A stretch of 42,467 nucleotides of DNA from Parapedobacter sp964613725. Lineage in GTDB: Bacteria > Bacteroidota > Bacteroidia > Sphingobacteriales > Sphingobacteriaceae. A program made the translations under genes and the position numbers. Positions 1 through 8,551 of this stretch are shown piece by piece. How positions within the stretch are numbered: position 1 is the stretch's first letter; every line of letters starts with the position of its first letter. The notes below the pieces were generated by a model. It searched no databases and was not told the origin of the DNA. It saw only the letters and a list, made by a program, of their open reading frames with translations. Location: positions 1 through 42,467 of the forward strand of contig CAZTJY010000013.1 in assembly GCA_964613725.1 (NCBI GenBank), given 5' to 3'.

Positions 1-431
1 CATTCGGCGATGGAGGAAACGGCATCCTGTTTGTAGGGACCAAGGGGAAAATGTTGGCAGACCTTTTTGGCGAGAATCCGAGGCTGCTGCCTGCCTCGCG
101 CGCCGCTGAAACAACGGGTGTGCCCCAGCGCTACAAACGTGTGCCAAACGGCATACCCGGTCATTATGCACAATGGGTGGAAGCTGCCATAGCCGGATAC
201 GGCAACATGGAAGTGAGTTCGCCGTTTGAAATTGCCGGTCCGTTGACCGAAGCCCTTTTAATGGCCAACCTAGCTATCCGGGGAGCAGACCTGCGGATTG
301 ACGGCAAGTACCCCGGCAAAAACCTCAAGCTTATATGGGACAACAACAACATGAAGGTAACCAACTTTGACGAGGTCAACCAATTCGTCAAGCGCCAGTA
401 CCGCAGAGGTTGGGAATTGCCTAAGATCTAG
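1..431 (+). CDS. Gfo/Idh/MocA family oxidoreductase, C-terminal part
   Basis: The reading frame is open from the left edge (first full codon at 3) to the stop at 429-431, so this is the 3' end of a gene starting outside the window. The visible ~143 residues look like the C-terminal part of bacterial Gfo/Idh/MocA NAD(P)-dependent sugar or polyol dehydrogenases. There is a glycine-rich strand ending in GILFVGTKGKM, a 'W...A...G' helix region, the stretch PFEIAGPLTEALLMANLAIR, and a tail ending RQYRRGWELPK. The NAD-binding Rossmann domain is not in view. Substrate cannot be told. It lies directly upstream of a decayed ceramidase-like gene; I believe these two families often sit together in Bacteroidota. 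Confidence 0.8.
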   Translation, partial: FGDGGNGILFVGTKGKMLADLFGENPRLLPASRAAETTGVPQRYKRVPNGIPGHYAQWVEAAIAGYGNMEVSSPFEIAGPLTEALLMANLAIRGADLRIDGKYPGKNLKLIWDNNNMKVTNFDEVNQFVKRQYRRGWELPKI

Positions 432-888
432 GGGAGCCCGACGGGTCAAGCAATTTTTTCCGGCTATTGATCAAAAAAATGGCTGTCTTTGTATAATCGC
501 TCATCGATGTTGGCATCCGAAGAGGCGTATTGAAAGGAGTCGGAAAAAGTGTACGGGCATTCGATTAGGTTTTCCCGAGCTCGCCCACCAATCGGTTTTT
601 GATGAGGTCGACGGGCAGCCCCTCGGGGAACCGCAGAGTGCTGCCTGATGTTTAAAAGCATTTTGGAATGAAAGAAGGAAAATTCCGACCCCAGGAAAAG
701 TAGGCGGCAACGTCAGCTCACGGAAGTGTTGATCAATATTTCACATATCATTTCGCACCGGAAACACTGCATTTTGCGCGGACAGTGGCCGACATCGGCT
801 TCAACTGGACCTGGCCGGGCAACAATCTCCCTTGTGACAATTCCGTGAGCGGGCTAAAATCGCCTATCGCCACCAGGATAGCCTAGGC
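432..888. other. Gene-free stretch, probably decayed coding DNA
   Basis: No reading frame here gives a recognisable protein. The short open stretches in both strands lack known motifs. From about 720 onward one frame gives a fragment with protein-like composition (residues TVADIGFNWTWPGNNLP, about 781-833). It may be the eroded upstream part of the ceramidase-like pseudogene that follows. I see no convincing promoter, terminator or RNA gene. Confidence 0.4.
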
Positions 889-1608
889 GTGATGTTCCTG
901 GCAGGATGCCATCCGGTGTTTGCCAACGTCGGAATGGAGGGGATGACCATCAGCCCCAATTATCCTGGGGATAGCCCGTTTGAAGCCCTGGAGAACTATT
1001 CCGCAATCAAGCGGGCGCTGTTCCTGCAAGGCTGCGGCGGTGACATCAATCCCGGGGTACACCGGCCACCAGGTAACGGCGCATAAGGTGACCACCGCTG
1101 TCCGCGATGCTTTGGAAATGGACATGCAACCCATCACCGGTCCTATAAATAGCCATATAGATACATACCTTAATTTTCGACAGCCGCCTTGCCCGTGGAA
1201 CGTATCAGACGGTTCCGCGACGAAAATGTAGTTAAGGCGGACAATGTGGTAGTCGAAAAAAACGTTCGGTGGGCCGGCCTCATGCACGATTACCATAAGA
1301 AAAGCTCGATGCGGACCCCAATGCCCGTGTATATCCAGACTATCAACATCGGTAACTGGAAATCAGTAGGCTTATCGCGCGAGGTGCCTAAAGAATACTA
1401 CATTGGTGTCAAAAAGATTTGGCCGGGTAAAGTCGTGAGCATGGAAGGGTACAGTAACGATGTCTCCAGCTACTTGCCTACCCAGCGGCATATCCGAGCG
1501 GGGATATATGAAGGTAAAGATTTGCTTTTTTGGTTTGGACAGCCTAATATCTTTTCAGAAGATGTTTTTGAAACTGTTATAAACTGCATTAAAACGAATG
1601 ATCGTTAG
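889..1608 (+). pseudogene. Neutral/alkaline ceramidase-like gene, frameshifted remnant
   Basis: Three pieces in different frames read as one family. At 889-1060 there are FLAGCHPVFANVGMEG, ISPNYPG and LFLQGCGGDINP. After a frame change near 1055-1065 comes HKVTTAVRDALEMDMQPITGP (1082-1144). After another change near 1165-1190 comes an intact C-terminal piece to the stop at 1606-1608, with INIGNWKSVGLSREV, WPGKVVSMEGYSNDVSSYLP, HIRAGIYEG and FWFGQPNIF. This resembles the N-terminal domain proteins of neutral/alkaline non-lysosomal ceramidases found in Bacteroidota. At least two frameshifts and a missing 5' half mean it cannot make the normal protein. The family call is from motif memory, not a search. 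Confidence 0.6.
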
Positions 1609-1685
1609 TTACGAAAATGATATCCACCACTTGCAATTCCCCGAGGAAGTATGTAGCTTTCGACCATTATTTTGTTTCATGCAAT

Positions 1686-3230
1686 ATGGGGAATCAAGCG
1701 AAGTTCATCGAAAAAGTATCTGCTTCTTACAACCCGAAGGGCGCTTTTATTTTCTTGGGGGCCGGATTACTGGAAGGAAAAATCCTTGCCCCGGCCAAAG
1801 TGAACCTGCCGCTGAAGATGATGACTCGGCACGGTTTGATTGCCGGCGCCACCGGTACGGGGAAAACCCGTACCCTGCAGCTGATTGCTGAGCAATTGTC
1901 TGATGCGGGCGTACCGGTATTCTTACTCGATGTGAAAGGCGACCTCTCTGGACTGCACCAACCGGGTAAATCCAACCCGGCGCTGGTGGAGCGCGGCGAA
2001 GCATTGGAATGGCCGTTTGAACCTTCGGGATTTCCGGTTGAGCTCTTTTCGCTCAGTGGAAAGGTTGGCAACCCGATGCGGCTCACCGTGGAGGATTTCG
2101 GTCCGGTAATGCTTGGGCGGATTTTAGACCTGAATGATACGCAGACCGGCGTGCTGGCTGCGGTGTTTAAATACGCCGAAGATACCCAGTTGCCACTGGT
2201 GGATTTTGCCGACCTGAAAAAGCTGCTCAGCTACCTGACCGATGGGCCGGGGGCGGACGAGATCAAAGATAGTTACGGCCGCATCAGCGGCAGCACCTCG
2301 GGAACGATATTACGCAAACTGGTGGCGCTGGAGCAGCAGGATGTGTCGGATATTTTCGGAGAAAAGGAATTCGAGATCGACGACCTATTTGGCCGGATTG
2401 ACGGTAAGGGCGTCATCAGCCTCCTCAATATTTCAGATATCCAAGATCAGCCCATCTTATTTTCGACGTTCCTGTTGAGCTTACTGTCCCAGTTATTCAA
2501 GAACCTGCCCGAAGTGGGCGACCTCGACAAGCCGAAACTGGTTTTCTTTTTCGAGGAAGCACACCTGCTCTTTAAAGACGCGCCAAAAGCGTTCCTTACC
2601 CAGGTGGAGCAGATCGTGCGACTTATCCGCTCCAAAGGCGTCGGGGTATTCTTCTGTACCCAGTCGCCAACCGATATCCCCGAAAGTGTGTTGGGGCAGT
2701 TGGGGAACCGCGTGCAGCATGCGCTACGGGCGTTTACACCCAACGATGCGGAAGCACTGCGTAAAACGGTTAAGACCTACCCGCGGTCGGATTTTTATGA
2801 AATTGATCAGGTGCTTACTTCGTTGGGAATCGGACAAGCGCTGATTACTGTACTGAACGATAAAGGCATTCCCACGGAAGTGGTTGCCACCCACCTGATA
2901 CCTCCGCGCGCCGTCATGGGGCCGGTGGATACAAAGACCTACAGCCAGCTGGTTAGCGCTTCGCCCATGTATGACAAATACCATGAGGCGGTAGACCGCA
3001 GGAGCGCTTCAGAGATACTCGAGGAAAAGTTGCAGGCTCATGAGGCCGAGGCGGCACGGGCTGCCGAAGCTAAAGCGGAAACGAAAAGCAAATCTCGGAA
3101 AAGTACGCGGCAAACTCCGCTGGAAGCGGCGCAAAAGGCTGCCACGACAACATTGGCCAGGGAGGCGACAAAGCTTCTTGCCCGCATTGCCAACGGTTTG
3201 GTGACCGCTATGTTCAAGCGGAAGCGGTGA
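1686..3230 (+). CDS. HerA-like ATPase (DUF853 / YjgR type)
   Basis: Predicted 514-residue P-loop ATPase of the helicase HerA-like C-terminal family. The Walker A motif GATGTGKT is at residues 54-61, and the Walker B strand with two acidic residues (KLVFFFEEAHLLF) is near 283-295. The segment FFCTQSPTDIPESVLGQLGNR matches the sensor region of FtsK/HerA ATPases. The tail is rich in Ala, Glu and Lys and likely a coiled coil, ending in basic residues. The frame is open from 1617, but the family usually begins close to the stretch FIEKVSASYNPKG, so I place the start at the ATG at 1686; no strong ribosome site decides this. The cellular role of this family is poorly defined; DNA translocation is inferred from the fold. 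Confidence 0.85.
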   Translation: MGNQAKFIEKVSASYNPKGAFIFLGAGLLEGKILAPAKVNLPLKMMTRHGLIAGATGTGKTRTLQLIAEQLSDAGVPVFLLDVKGDLSGLHQPGKSNPALVERGEALEWPFEPSGFPVELFSLSGKVGNPMRLTVEDFGPVMLGRILDLNDTQTGVLAAVFKYAEDTQLPLVDFADLKKLLSYLTDGPGADEIKDSYGRISGSTSGTILRKLVALEQQDVSDIFGEKEFEIDDLFGRIDGKGVISLLNISDIQDQPILFSTFLLSLLSQLFKNLPEVGDLDKPKLVFFFEEAHLLFKDAPKAFLTQVEQIVRLIRSKGVGVFFCTQSPTDIPESVLGQLGNRVQHALRAFTPNDAEALRKTVKTYPRSDFYEIDQVLTSLGIGQALITVLNDKGIPTEVVATHLIPPRAVMGPVDTKTYSQLVSASPMYDKYHEAVDRRSASEILEEKLQAHEAEAARAAEAKAETKSKSRKSTRQTPLEAAQKAATTTLAREATKLLARIANGLVTAMFKRKR

Positions 3231-3275
3231 GGCACCACGGCTGCTTGGCTATTTTTATATCAGCAGGAATTTACC

Positions 3276-3283
3276 TAAGTTTG
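3276..3283 (+). promoter_or_regulatory. Bacteroidota -7 box for the nucleotidyltransferase gene
   Basis: TAAGTTTG fits TAnnTTTG. It lies in the 95-base gap after the HerA-like gene and would start RNA near 3289, about 37 bases before the ATG. No well-placed -33 TTTG is seen. Confidence 0.45.
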
Positions 3284-3325
3284 AGCATTTGGCAGAATAC
3301 AAATTCATCAAAATAAGTTAAAACA

Positions 3326-4237
3326 ATGAGTAAACCCACCTTATTAATTCTTGCAGCTGGTATGGCCAGCCGCTACGGAAGTATGAAACAGATCGATCCG
3401 TTCGGACCTAACGGCGAAACGATCATCGACTATTCGATATATGACGCTATCCGGGCTGGTTTCGGAAAAGTAAGTTTCATCATCCGTGAAGAATTTGCAC
3501 CGAAATTCAAGGAAATATTCGAACCTAAACTGGCCGGAAAAATTGAAACGGACTACGTGTACCAAAGTTACGACCTGACGCCGTTCGGTATCGATAAGCA
3601 GATTGAACGCTCCAAGCCGTGGGGTACCGCGCACGCCGTACTTTCGGCGCGCAATCAAATCAATGAGCCGTTCTGCGTCATCAATGCCGATGATTTCTAC
3701 GGTTATGAAGCCTTCGAAAAAATGGCTAAGTTCCTGACCTATGAGGTGACGGATAACAAATTTTCGCTGATGGGATACCAAATAGACAAGACCCTTTCCG
3801 AATATGGTTCGGTGTCACGTGGCGTGTGTAAAGTGGATGACGAAGGGAACATGACCGAAATCAACGAGCGGCTTAAAGTATATTTCAAGGAAGTGGATGG
3901 CGAAAAGCGTATTTTCTTCGAAGAAGATGGTGTAGAAACCGAACTGCCGCGAAGCAGCCGCGTGTCGATGAATTTCTGGGGCTTTACGCCGGCAATTTTC
4001 AAAGTGAGCGAAGAACTGTTCAAGGCATTTGTACCGGCCAATGAAAACAACCCGAAATCGGAGTTCCTAATTCCCAAGGTTGCCGATGAATTGATTAAGC
4101 AGGGTAAGGCGACTTTTAAAGTACTACCCACGTCCCAAAAGTGGTTTGGCGTTACCTATCCGGATGATAAACCGATTGTCCAGGAAAGTATCGCTAAATT
4201 GGTGAACAGCGGCGTGTATCCTAGCAAACTGTTTTAA
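3326..4237 (+). CDS. Nucleotidyltransferase family protein (sugar-nucleotide pyrophosphorylase type)
   Basis: 303 residues. The N-terminal signature ILAAGMASRYGSMKQ (from residue 8) is the nucleotide-binding loop of NTP transferases. It is followed by TIIDYSIYDAIRAGF, the substrate-side segment. A second acidic motif, FCVINADDFYG, is the metal-binding site used to transfer a nucleotide to a sugar phosphate. The C-terminus (KWFGVTYPDDKPIVQES) is typical of the Bacteroidota homologues of this length. The sugar substrate cannot be predicted, and no sugar pathway genes sit beside it. It is transcribed alone from a likely promoter at 3276 and ends at a strong terminator, convergent with dnaK. Confidence 0.85.
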   Translation: MSKPTLLILAAGMASRYGSMKQIDPFGPNGETIIDYSIYDAIRAGFGKVSFIIREEFAPKFKEIFEPKLAGKIETDYVYQSYDLTPFGIDKQIERSKPWGTAHAVLSARNQINEPFCVINADDFYGYEAFEKMAKFLTYEVTDNKFSLMGYQIDKTLSEYGSVSRGVCKVDDEGNMTEINERLKVYFKEVDGEKRIFFEEDGVETELPRSSRVSMNFWGFTPAIFKVSEELFKAFVPANENNPKSEFLIPKVADELIKQGKATFKVLPTSQKWFGVTYPDDKPIVQESIAKLVNSGVYPSKLF

Positions 4238-4260
4238 CCGTTAAAGAACATAGGTAATAA

Positions 4261-4294
4261 AAAAACCTCGCGGGGATCGACCTGCGAGGTTTTT
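4261..4294. terminator. Bidirectional rho-independent terminator
   Basis: A perfect 11-bp inverted repeat: AAAAACCTCGC at 4261-4271 pairs with 4284-4294 over a 12-base loop. It is flanked by A-runs on the left and T-runs on the right, so it can end transcription from the nucleotidyltransferase (rightward) and from dnaK (leftward). Confidence 0.9.
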
Positions 4295-4300
4295 GTTTTT

Positions 4301-4335
4301 GTTAGTTATAGTGACTAACGATTAGTGACTTAGAC
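4301..4335. repeat. Heptamer-periodic repeat, locus 1
   Basis: The sequence after the terminator divides into successive seven-base units with shared positions, for example ATAGTGA (4308-4314), CTAACGA (4315-4321) and TTAGTGA (4322-4328), ending about 7 bases short of the dnaK stop codon. The same kind of unit occurs at 25443-25491 and 32872-32907. Confidence 0.55.
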
Positions 4336-4341
4336 TTAAAC

Positions 4342-6270
4342 TTATTTCTTGTCGTCGTCTTTGACTTCTTCGAACTCGACATCGGTCACGTCGTCGCCAC
4401 CATTATCTGCAGCCTGTCCTCCCTCACCTCCTGGTGCCTGCCCGTTCGCTGCTGCACCAGCTTCCTGAGAGGCTTTGTACATGTCCTCTGAGGCTGCGTT
4501 CCATGCATTTTGCAATTCCGCTTGAGCCGCATCGATGGCGGCGAAGTCTTTAGCCGCGTGTGCGTCTTTTAACTTCTTCAAGCCATCTTCAATGGGTGTT
4601 TTTTTATCCGCACCGATTTTATCGCCATACTCTTTCAATTGTTTTTCTGTTGAGAAGATGAGCGCATCAGCGGCATTCAGCTTGTCGATTTCCTCTTTGG
4701 CCTTTTTGTCTGCCTCGGCATTAGCCTCTGCCTCTTGTTTCATTTTTTGGATCTCATCCTCCGTCAAGCCAGAAGACGCCTCGATACGGATTTTTTGTTC
4801 CTTGCCCGTAGCTTTGTCTTTCGCTGAAACGTGAAGGATACCATTCGCATCGATGTCGAATGTCACTTCGATCTGTGGTACACCGCGTGGTGCGGGTGGG
4901 ATGCCATCCAAGTGGAAACGTCCGATGGTGCGGTTCTGCGCTGCCATGGGCCGCTCGCCTTGTAAAATGTGGATTTCCACGGATGGCTGGTTGTCCGATG
5001 CCGTAGAGAACACCTCCGACTTCTTGCTCGGGATGGTGGTATTTGCTTCGATGAGCTTGGTCATGACGCCACCCATGGTTTCGATACCCAATGATAGCGG
5101 GGTTACGTCGAGTAACAGTACGTCTTTCACTTCGCCGGTCAATACACCGCCTTGGATAGCTGCGCCGAGTGCAACCACTTCATCCGGATTCACCCCTTTC
5201 GAAGGCTCCTTCCCGAAGAATTTCTTTACGGCTTCCTGGATTGCCGGAATCCGGGTCGATCCACCGACGAGGATGATCTCGTCGATATCGGAAGCCGAGT
5301 AACCGGCGTTTTTCAAAGCCGATTTACACGGATCGATGGTACGCTTAATCAAACTATCGGCCAATTGCTCAAATTTGGCGCGGCTCAGGGTGCGCACCAA
5401 GTGTTTGGGGCCGGTCTGGTCTGCCGTAATATAGGGCAGGTTGATTTCGGTGGATGAAGAGCTTGACAATTCCACTTTGGCTTTTTCCGCAGCCTCTTTC
5501 AGGCGTTGCAGTGCCATTGGGTCTTTGCTCAGGTCAAAACCGTTGTTTTCATTTTTGAACTCGTCATTCAACCAGTCGATGATCACCTGGTCGAAGTCGT
5601 CACCACCGAGGTGGGTGTCACCATCGGTTGATTTTACTTCAAACACGCCATCGCCCAATTCTAAGATGGATACGTCGTGCGTACCGCCACCGCAGTCAAA
5701 TACCGCGATTTTCATGTCCTTGCTGGATTTATCCAATCCGTAAGCAAGCGCTGCCGCTGTCGGCTCGTTGATAATCCGTTTTACCGTTAACCCTGCAATC
5801 TCACCGGCTTCTTTGGTTGCCTGGCGTTGTGCGTCGTTAAAATAAGCGGGTACCGTAATGACGGCTTCCGATACTTCCTGACCCAAAAAATCCTCTGCGG
5901 TTTTCTTCATTTTCTGCAAAACCATCGCAGAAATTTCCTGTGGGGTGTACTTACGATCGTCAATTTCCACACGGGGCGTATTATTGTCGCCCTTCACGAT
6001 GCTGTAAGGTACGCGTTTCGCTTCTTTAGCCGCCTCATCGTAAGTGGTCCCCATAAACCGCTTGATGGAGGAAACGGTTTTTTTCGGATTGGTAATGGCT
6101 TGGCGCTTCGCAGGATCACCTACCTTGCGCTCACCATTCTCCACGAATGCAACAATCGAAGGCGTGGTGCGCTTACCTTCGTTGTTGGTGATGACTACCG
6201 GCTCATTACCCTCCATCACAGCTACGCAAGAGTTGGTAGTTCCTAAGTCGATTCCAATAATTTTTGCCAT
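4342..6270 (-). CDS. dnaK: Molecular chaperone DnaK (Hsp70)
   Basis: 642 residues, full length. ATP-dependent cytoplasmic chaperone that binds unfolded segments and works with DnaJ and GrpE (neither is in the window). The start has the phosphate-1 loop IGIDLGTTNSCVAVMEG. The phosphate-2 motif reads FDCGGGTHDVS, with His where many DnaKs have Phe. The ATPase domain runs to about residue 380, followed by the linker DVLLLDVTPLSLG, a substrate-binding domain and a helical lid. The tail is Gly/Ala/Asp-rich and ends in the acidic EFEEVKDDDKK. An A/G-rich ribosome site (AAAGGAA in sense) precedes the ATG. Upstream there is no good TAnnTTTG box but a sigma-54-like element and a palindrome. Confidence 0.98.
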   Translation of the reverse strand: MAKIIGIDLGTTNSCVAVMEGNEPVVITNNEGKRTTPSIVAFVENGERKVGDPAKRQAITNPKKTVSSIKRFMGTTYDEAAKEAKRVPYSIVKGDNNTPRVEIDDRKYTPQEISAMVLQKMKKTAEDFLGQEVSEAVITVPAYFNDAQRQATKEAGEIAGLTVKRIINEPTAAALAYGLDKSSKDMKIAVFDCGGGTHDVSILELGDGVFEVKSTDGDTHLGGDDFDQVIIDWLNDEFKNENNGFDLSKDPMALQRLKEAAEKAKVELSSSSSTEINLPYITADQTGPKHLVRTLSRAKFEQLADSLIKRTIDPCKSALKNAGYSASDIDEIILVGGSTRIPAIQEAVKKFFGKEPSKGVNPDEVVALGAAIQGGVLTGEVKDVLLLDVTPLSLGIETMGGVMTKLIEANTTIPSKKSEVFSTASDNQPSVEIHILQGERPMAAQNRTIGRFHLDGIPPAPRGVPQIEVTFDIDANGILHVSAKDKATGKEQKIRIEASSGLTEDEIQKMKQEAEANAEADKKAKEEIDKLNAADALIFSTEKQLKEYGDKIGADKKTPIEDGLKKLKDAHAAKDFAAIDAAQAELQNAWNAASEDMYKASQEAGAAANGQAPGGEGGQAADNGGDDVTDVEFEEVKDDDKK

Positions 6271-6320
6271 ATCTTTATTTCCTTTTTCTACTTGATAAAA
6301 ATCAATTGTGCTATTTAAAT

Positions 6321-6336
6321 AACAAGCCGTGTGCCA
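6321..6336 (-). promoter_or_regulatory. Possible sigma-54-type promoter of dnaK
   Basis: Read on the minus strand: TGGCAC (complement of 6331-6336), 5 bases, then TTGTT (complement of 6321-6325). This is close to the sigma-54 pattern TGGCAC-N5-TTGCA, with the -24 GG kept but the -12 C replaced by T. It would start RNA near 6309, about 38 bases before the dnaK ATG. The imperfect -12 makes this tentative. Confidence 0.35.
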
Positions 6337-6400
6337 ATCGTATTTTCCGTGCCAATTGCCCTTTGCTAATAATTAAAACGTCATTGGGAGTGACCATATC

Positions 6401-6415
6401 ATGACATTGTGTCAT
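6401..6415. promoter_or_regulatory. 15-bp palindrome upstream of dnaK
   Basis: ATGACA (6401-6406), TTG, TGTCAT (6410-6415): a perfect 6-bp inverted repeat. It lies about 95-105 bases upstream of the predicted dnaK RNA start and about 140 bases upstream of the MmcQ/YjbR gene. It is a candidate protein-binding site for either gene. Confidence 0.4.
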
Positions 6416-6554
6416 TTTATCTGGGATAGAATTGGAAATGAGATATAGGACGTGAGGTTGCCGTTTTGTATTTTGCTTGGATAATGCCGATGTTTGACCC
6501 GAGGTAATCAGTAAACGACGTAAGACTAAAACGGCAGAAGACTATCGACTAAAT

Positions 6555-6914
6555 ATGCATATCGAACAACTACGTGATTATTGCTTAGCCAAACCAGCGG
6601 TAACGGAAAGTTGTCCGTTCGGACCGGACGCCTTGGTATTTAAGGTGGCGGGGAAGATGTTTCTCCTCGCTGGCCTGGATAGCCAACCCCTATCGTTCAG
6701 CGCCAAATGCGATCCGGAATATGCACTGGAGCTGCGTGAACGGCATCCGCACACCATCCAGGGCGCCTACCACATGAATAAGCGTCACTGGAATCAAGTG
6801 TCCTGCAACGGTGAATTAAATGACCAGAAGCTCATGGAGCTCATTGACCATAGTTATGCACTGGTGGTAGCAGGTTTGCGAAAAAGCGCCCGCGAGCAAT
6901 TGTTGCGATTCTGA
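6555..6914 (+). CDS. MmcQ/YjbR family protein
   Basis: 119 residues, the usual length for this small CyaY-like-fold family. Typical stretches are LRDYCLAKPAVTESCPFGPD at the start, then VFKVAGKMF, and the late motif GAYHMNKRHWNQVSCNGEL. The family is described as DNA-binding-like, but its function is not established. Divergent from dnaK across a 284-base intergenic region that holds the palindrome at 6401. Confidence 0.88.
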   Translation: MHIEQLRDYCLAKPAVTESCPFGPDALVFKVAGKMFLLAGLDSQPLSFSAKCDPEYALELRERHPHTIQGAYHMNKRHWNQVSCNGELNDQKLMELIDHSYALVVAGLRKSAREQLLRF

Positions 6915-6948
6915 CACGCTTGCGACACGTGACGGATGTACATTGCCT

Positions 6949-6956
6949 ACCTTTGT
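6949..6956 (+). promoter_or_regulatory. Bacteroidota -7 box for the thioredoxin-fold gene
   Basis: TACCTTTG fits TAnnTTTG exactly, 29 bases before the ATG at 6986. It lies inside the longer open frame that begins at 6920 and so argues for the later start. No well-spaced -33 TTTG is present. Confidence 0.5.
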
Positions 6957-6985
6957 GCACGAAATCAATTAGCAGTTTTGTATCG

Positions 6986-7543
6986 ATGAATTTTCAATCT
7001 TATCAGGCTGAGTTCAGCCGAATATTAAACAACCAAGCCCCACAGCCCCCATATGACAATGCGGTATATCTCGACTATACCAAACTCAACTGGTCGCGGA
7101 TGAATCGATGGTTGAAAAAAGGCGAGTTGTCAGCAAGGTTTGTCGAAACAATTAAGGAGATTTCACAATCGCAGCAGTGGATTGTGATTACTGAGCCTTG
7201 GTGCGGCGATGCCGCACATTCCGTGCCTTTTATGCAGCTGGCTGCTGAATTGAACCCGCTGATTTCTGTGGACTACGAGTTGCGTGACGCTGAGCCGTTC
7301 CGTATCAACGAATACTTGACTGGTGGAAGCAAGTCCATTCCCAAATTGATTATCCGGGATAGTCACGGTGCTGATCTCGCCACGTGGGGGCCGCGCCCTG
7401 TGGAATGCCAAAAGCTGTTTGATCGCCTTAAGGCGGAGAACGCCGACTTCGAACAACAGAAAATAGCTACGCAGCAATGGTACAATGCCGATAAGGGGAA
7501 GTCCATGCAGGCTGAGCTAAACGCTATTTTTACCGCGTTGTAG
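6986..7543 (+). CDS. Thioredoxin-like family protein
   Basis: 185 residues from the chosen ATG. The core reads WIVITEPWCGDAAHSVPFM, a thioredoxin-fold segment in which the usual WCxxC is WCGDAA, so the second cysteine is missing. A later cis-proline region (GSKSIPKLIIRD) fits the fold. The family is annotated in Bacteroidota as thioredoxin family protein; with one cysteine a disulfide-exchange role is uncertain. The frame opens at 6920, but a -7 promoter box sits inside that extension. It converges with the dioxygenase gene 26 bases away. Confidence 0.8.
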   Translation: MNFQSYQAEFSRILNNQAPQPPYDNAVYLDYTKLNWSRMNRWLKKGELSARFVETIKEISQSQQWIVITEPWCGDAAHSVPFMQLAAELNPLISVDYELRDAEPFRINEYLTGGSKSIPKLIIRDSHGADLATWGPRPVECQKLFDRLKAENADFEQQKIATQQWYNADKGKSMQAELNAIFTAL

Positions 7544-7569
7544 TCGCGGCCGGATACCAGACTGCCCCA

Positions 7570-8496
7570 TTACATCTTTAATCCGATTTCCCTTAGCCGT
7601 TCATCCAGATATTCCCCCGCCGTCACATCGGGATAAGCTTTGGGGTGTTTGGTATCGATGCAAGATTCCAATGCCGCTAGACTCATATCGGCCTTAGGGT
7701 GAAGGAAGAACGGTACGGAGAATCGGGACGTCTTCATCAGTTCACGAGGTGGGTTCACCACCCGGTGGGTTGTCGATTTCAATTTGTTGTTGGTCAGTCG
7801 TTGTAGCATGTCGCCCACGTTTACCACGATGTCCTCACCATGGGCTTTCACCGGATACCACGTACCGTCCCGGGTGCGTACTTCCAGCCCATCAGCACTG
7901 GCGCCAATGAGTAACGTGATGAGATTGATGTCTTCATGGGCGCCGGCGCGTACGGCGTCGTCGGGTAAACTGTCGGGGTCCTCGATAGGGAAATAATGGA
8001 TGGCCCGTAGGATGGAATTGCCGTGTACGACCTTGGGTTCGAAATAGGCCTCTTCCAAGCCCAGATATACGGCGATCGCTTTGAGCAATGCACGGCCCGC
8101 GGTTTCCAGCCGCCGGAATACGTCACCGGTTACTTGGTCGAAACGAGGCAATTCATCCACAACGGGGTTATCTCCCTGCCCACGCTGCCAGAACTCTTTC
8201 AGATCGGGAACCTTCGCATCTTTCGCTTTTTCTTTCCCTTTGGATGTATAGCCCCGCTGTCCGGCAAGACCCGGGATTTCGTATTTCAATTTCGTGCTTT
8301 CAGGCAGGGCGAAAAAAGCCTGAACGACTTGGTACAATTCGTCGATCAATGCCTTGCCCATGCCGTGGTTGGCAATGGTGACAAACCCCGTCTCATTGAA
8401 TGCCTTGCCGATGGCTTCCGAAAATTGATGGCGCTGCTCCGCCGATCCGTGGGTGTAATCATGAAGGTCGAGCCTCGGGATGTTTATCTTCGCCAT
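7570..8496 (-). CDS. Isopenicillin N synthase-like Fe(II)/2-oxoglutarate dioxygenase
   Basis: 308 residues. N-terminal non-haem dioxygenase domain (GFVTIANHG), then the double-stranded beta-helix with the Fe(II) triad: His and Asp in AHEDINLITLL, and the distal His in STTHRVVNP. The 2-oxoglutarate-binding Arg and Ser are in SRFSVPFFLHP. The family hydroxylates or oxidises small molecules; the substrate here is unknown, and real isopenicillin synthesis is unlikely because no peptide synthetase is near. It follows nirD in the same direction with a 55-base gap, so it may be read through from the nirBD transcript, though no functional link is evident. Confidence 0.88.
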   Translation of the reverse strand: MAKINIPRLDLHDYTHGSAEQRHQFSEAIGKAFNETGFVTIANHGMGKALIDELYQVVQAFFALPESTKLKYEIPGLAGQRGYTSKGKEKAKDAKVPDLKEFWQRGQGDNPVVDELPRFDQVTGDVFRRLETAGRALLKAIAVYLGLEEAYFEPKVVHGNSILRAIHYFPIEDPDSLPDDAVRAGAHEDINLITLLIGASADGLEVRTRDGTWYPVKAHGEDIVVNVGDMLQRLTNNKLKSTTHRVVNPPRELMKTSRFSVPFFLHPKADMSLAALESCIDTKHPKAYPDVTAGEYLDERLREIGLKM

Positions 8497-8551
8497 CTTT
8501 CTTTTTTAGGGTAAAGGTACAAGTTTTTGGCAATAACTCCCGGACCTGATC

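Noticed and set aside
367..648. A 93-codon open frame across the end of the Gfo/Idh gene
   Set aside because: It overlaps the clear Gfo/Idh frame for its first third, and the rest has no recognisable motif.
1617..1685. Longer N-terminus for the HerA-like ATPase
   Set aside because: The added 23 residues do not resemble the family, and the ATG at 1686 fits the usual beginning, so the shorter start was chosen.
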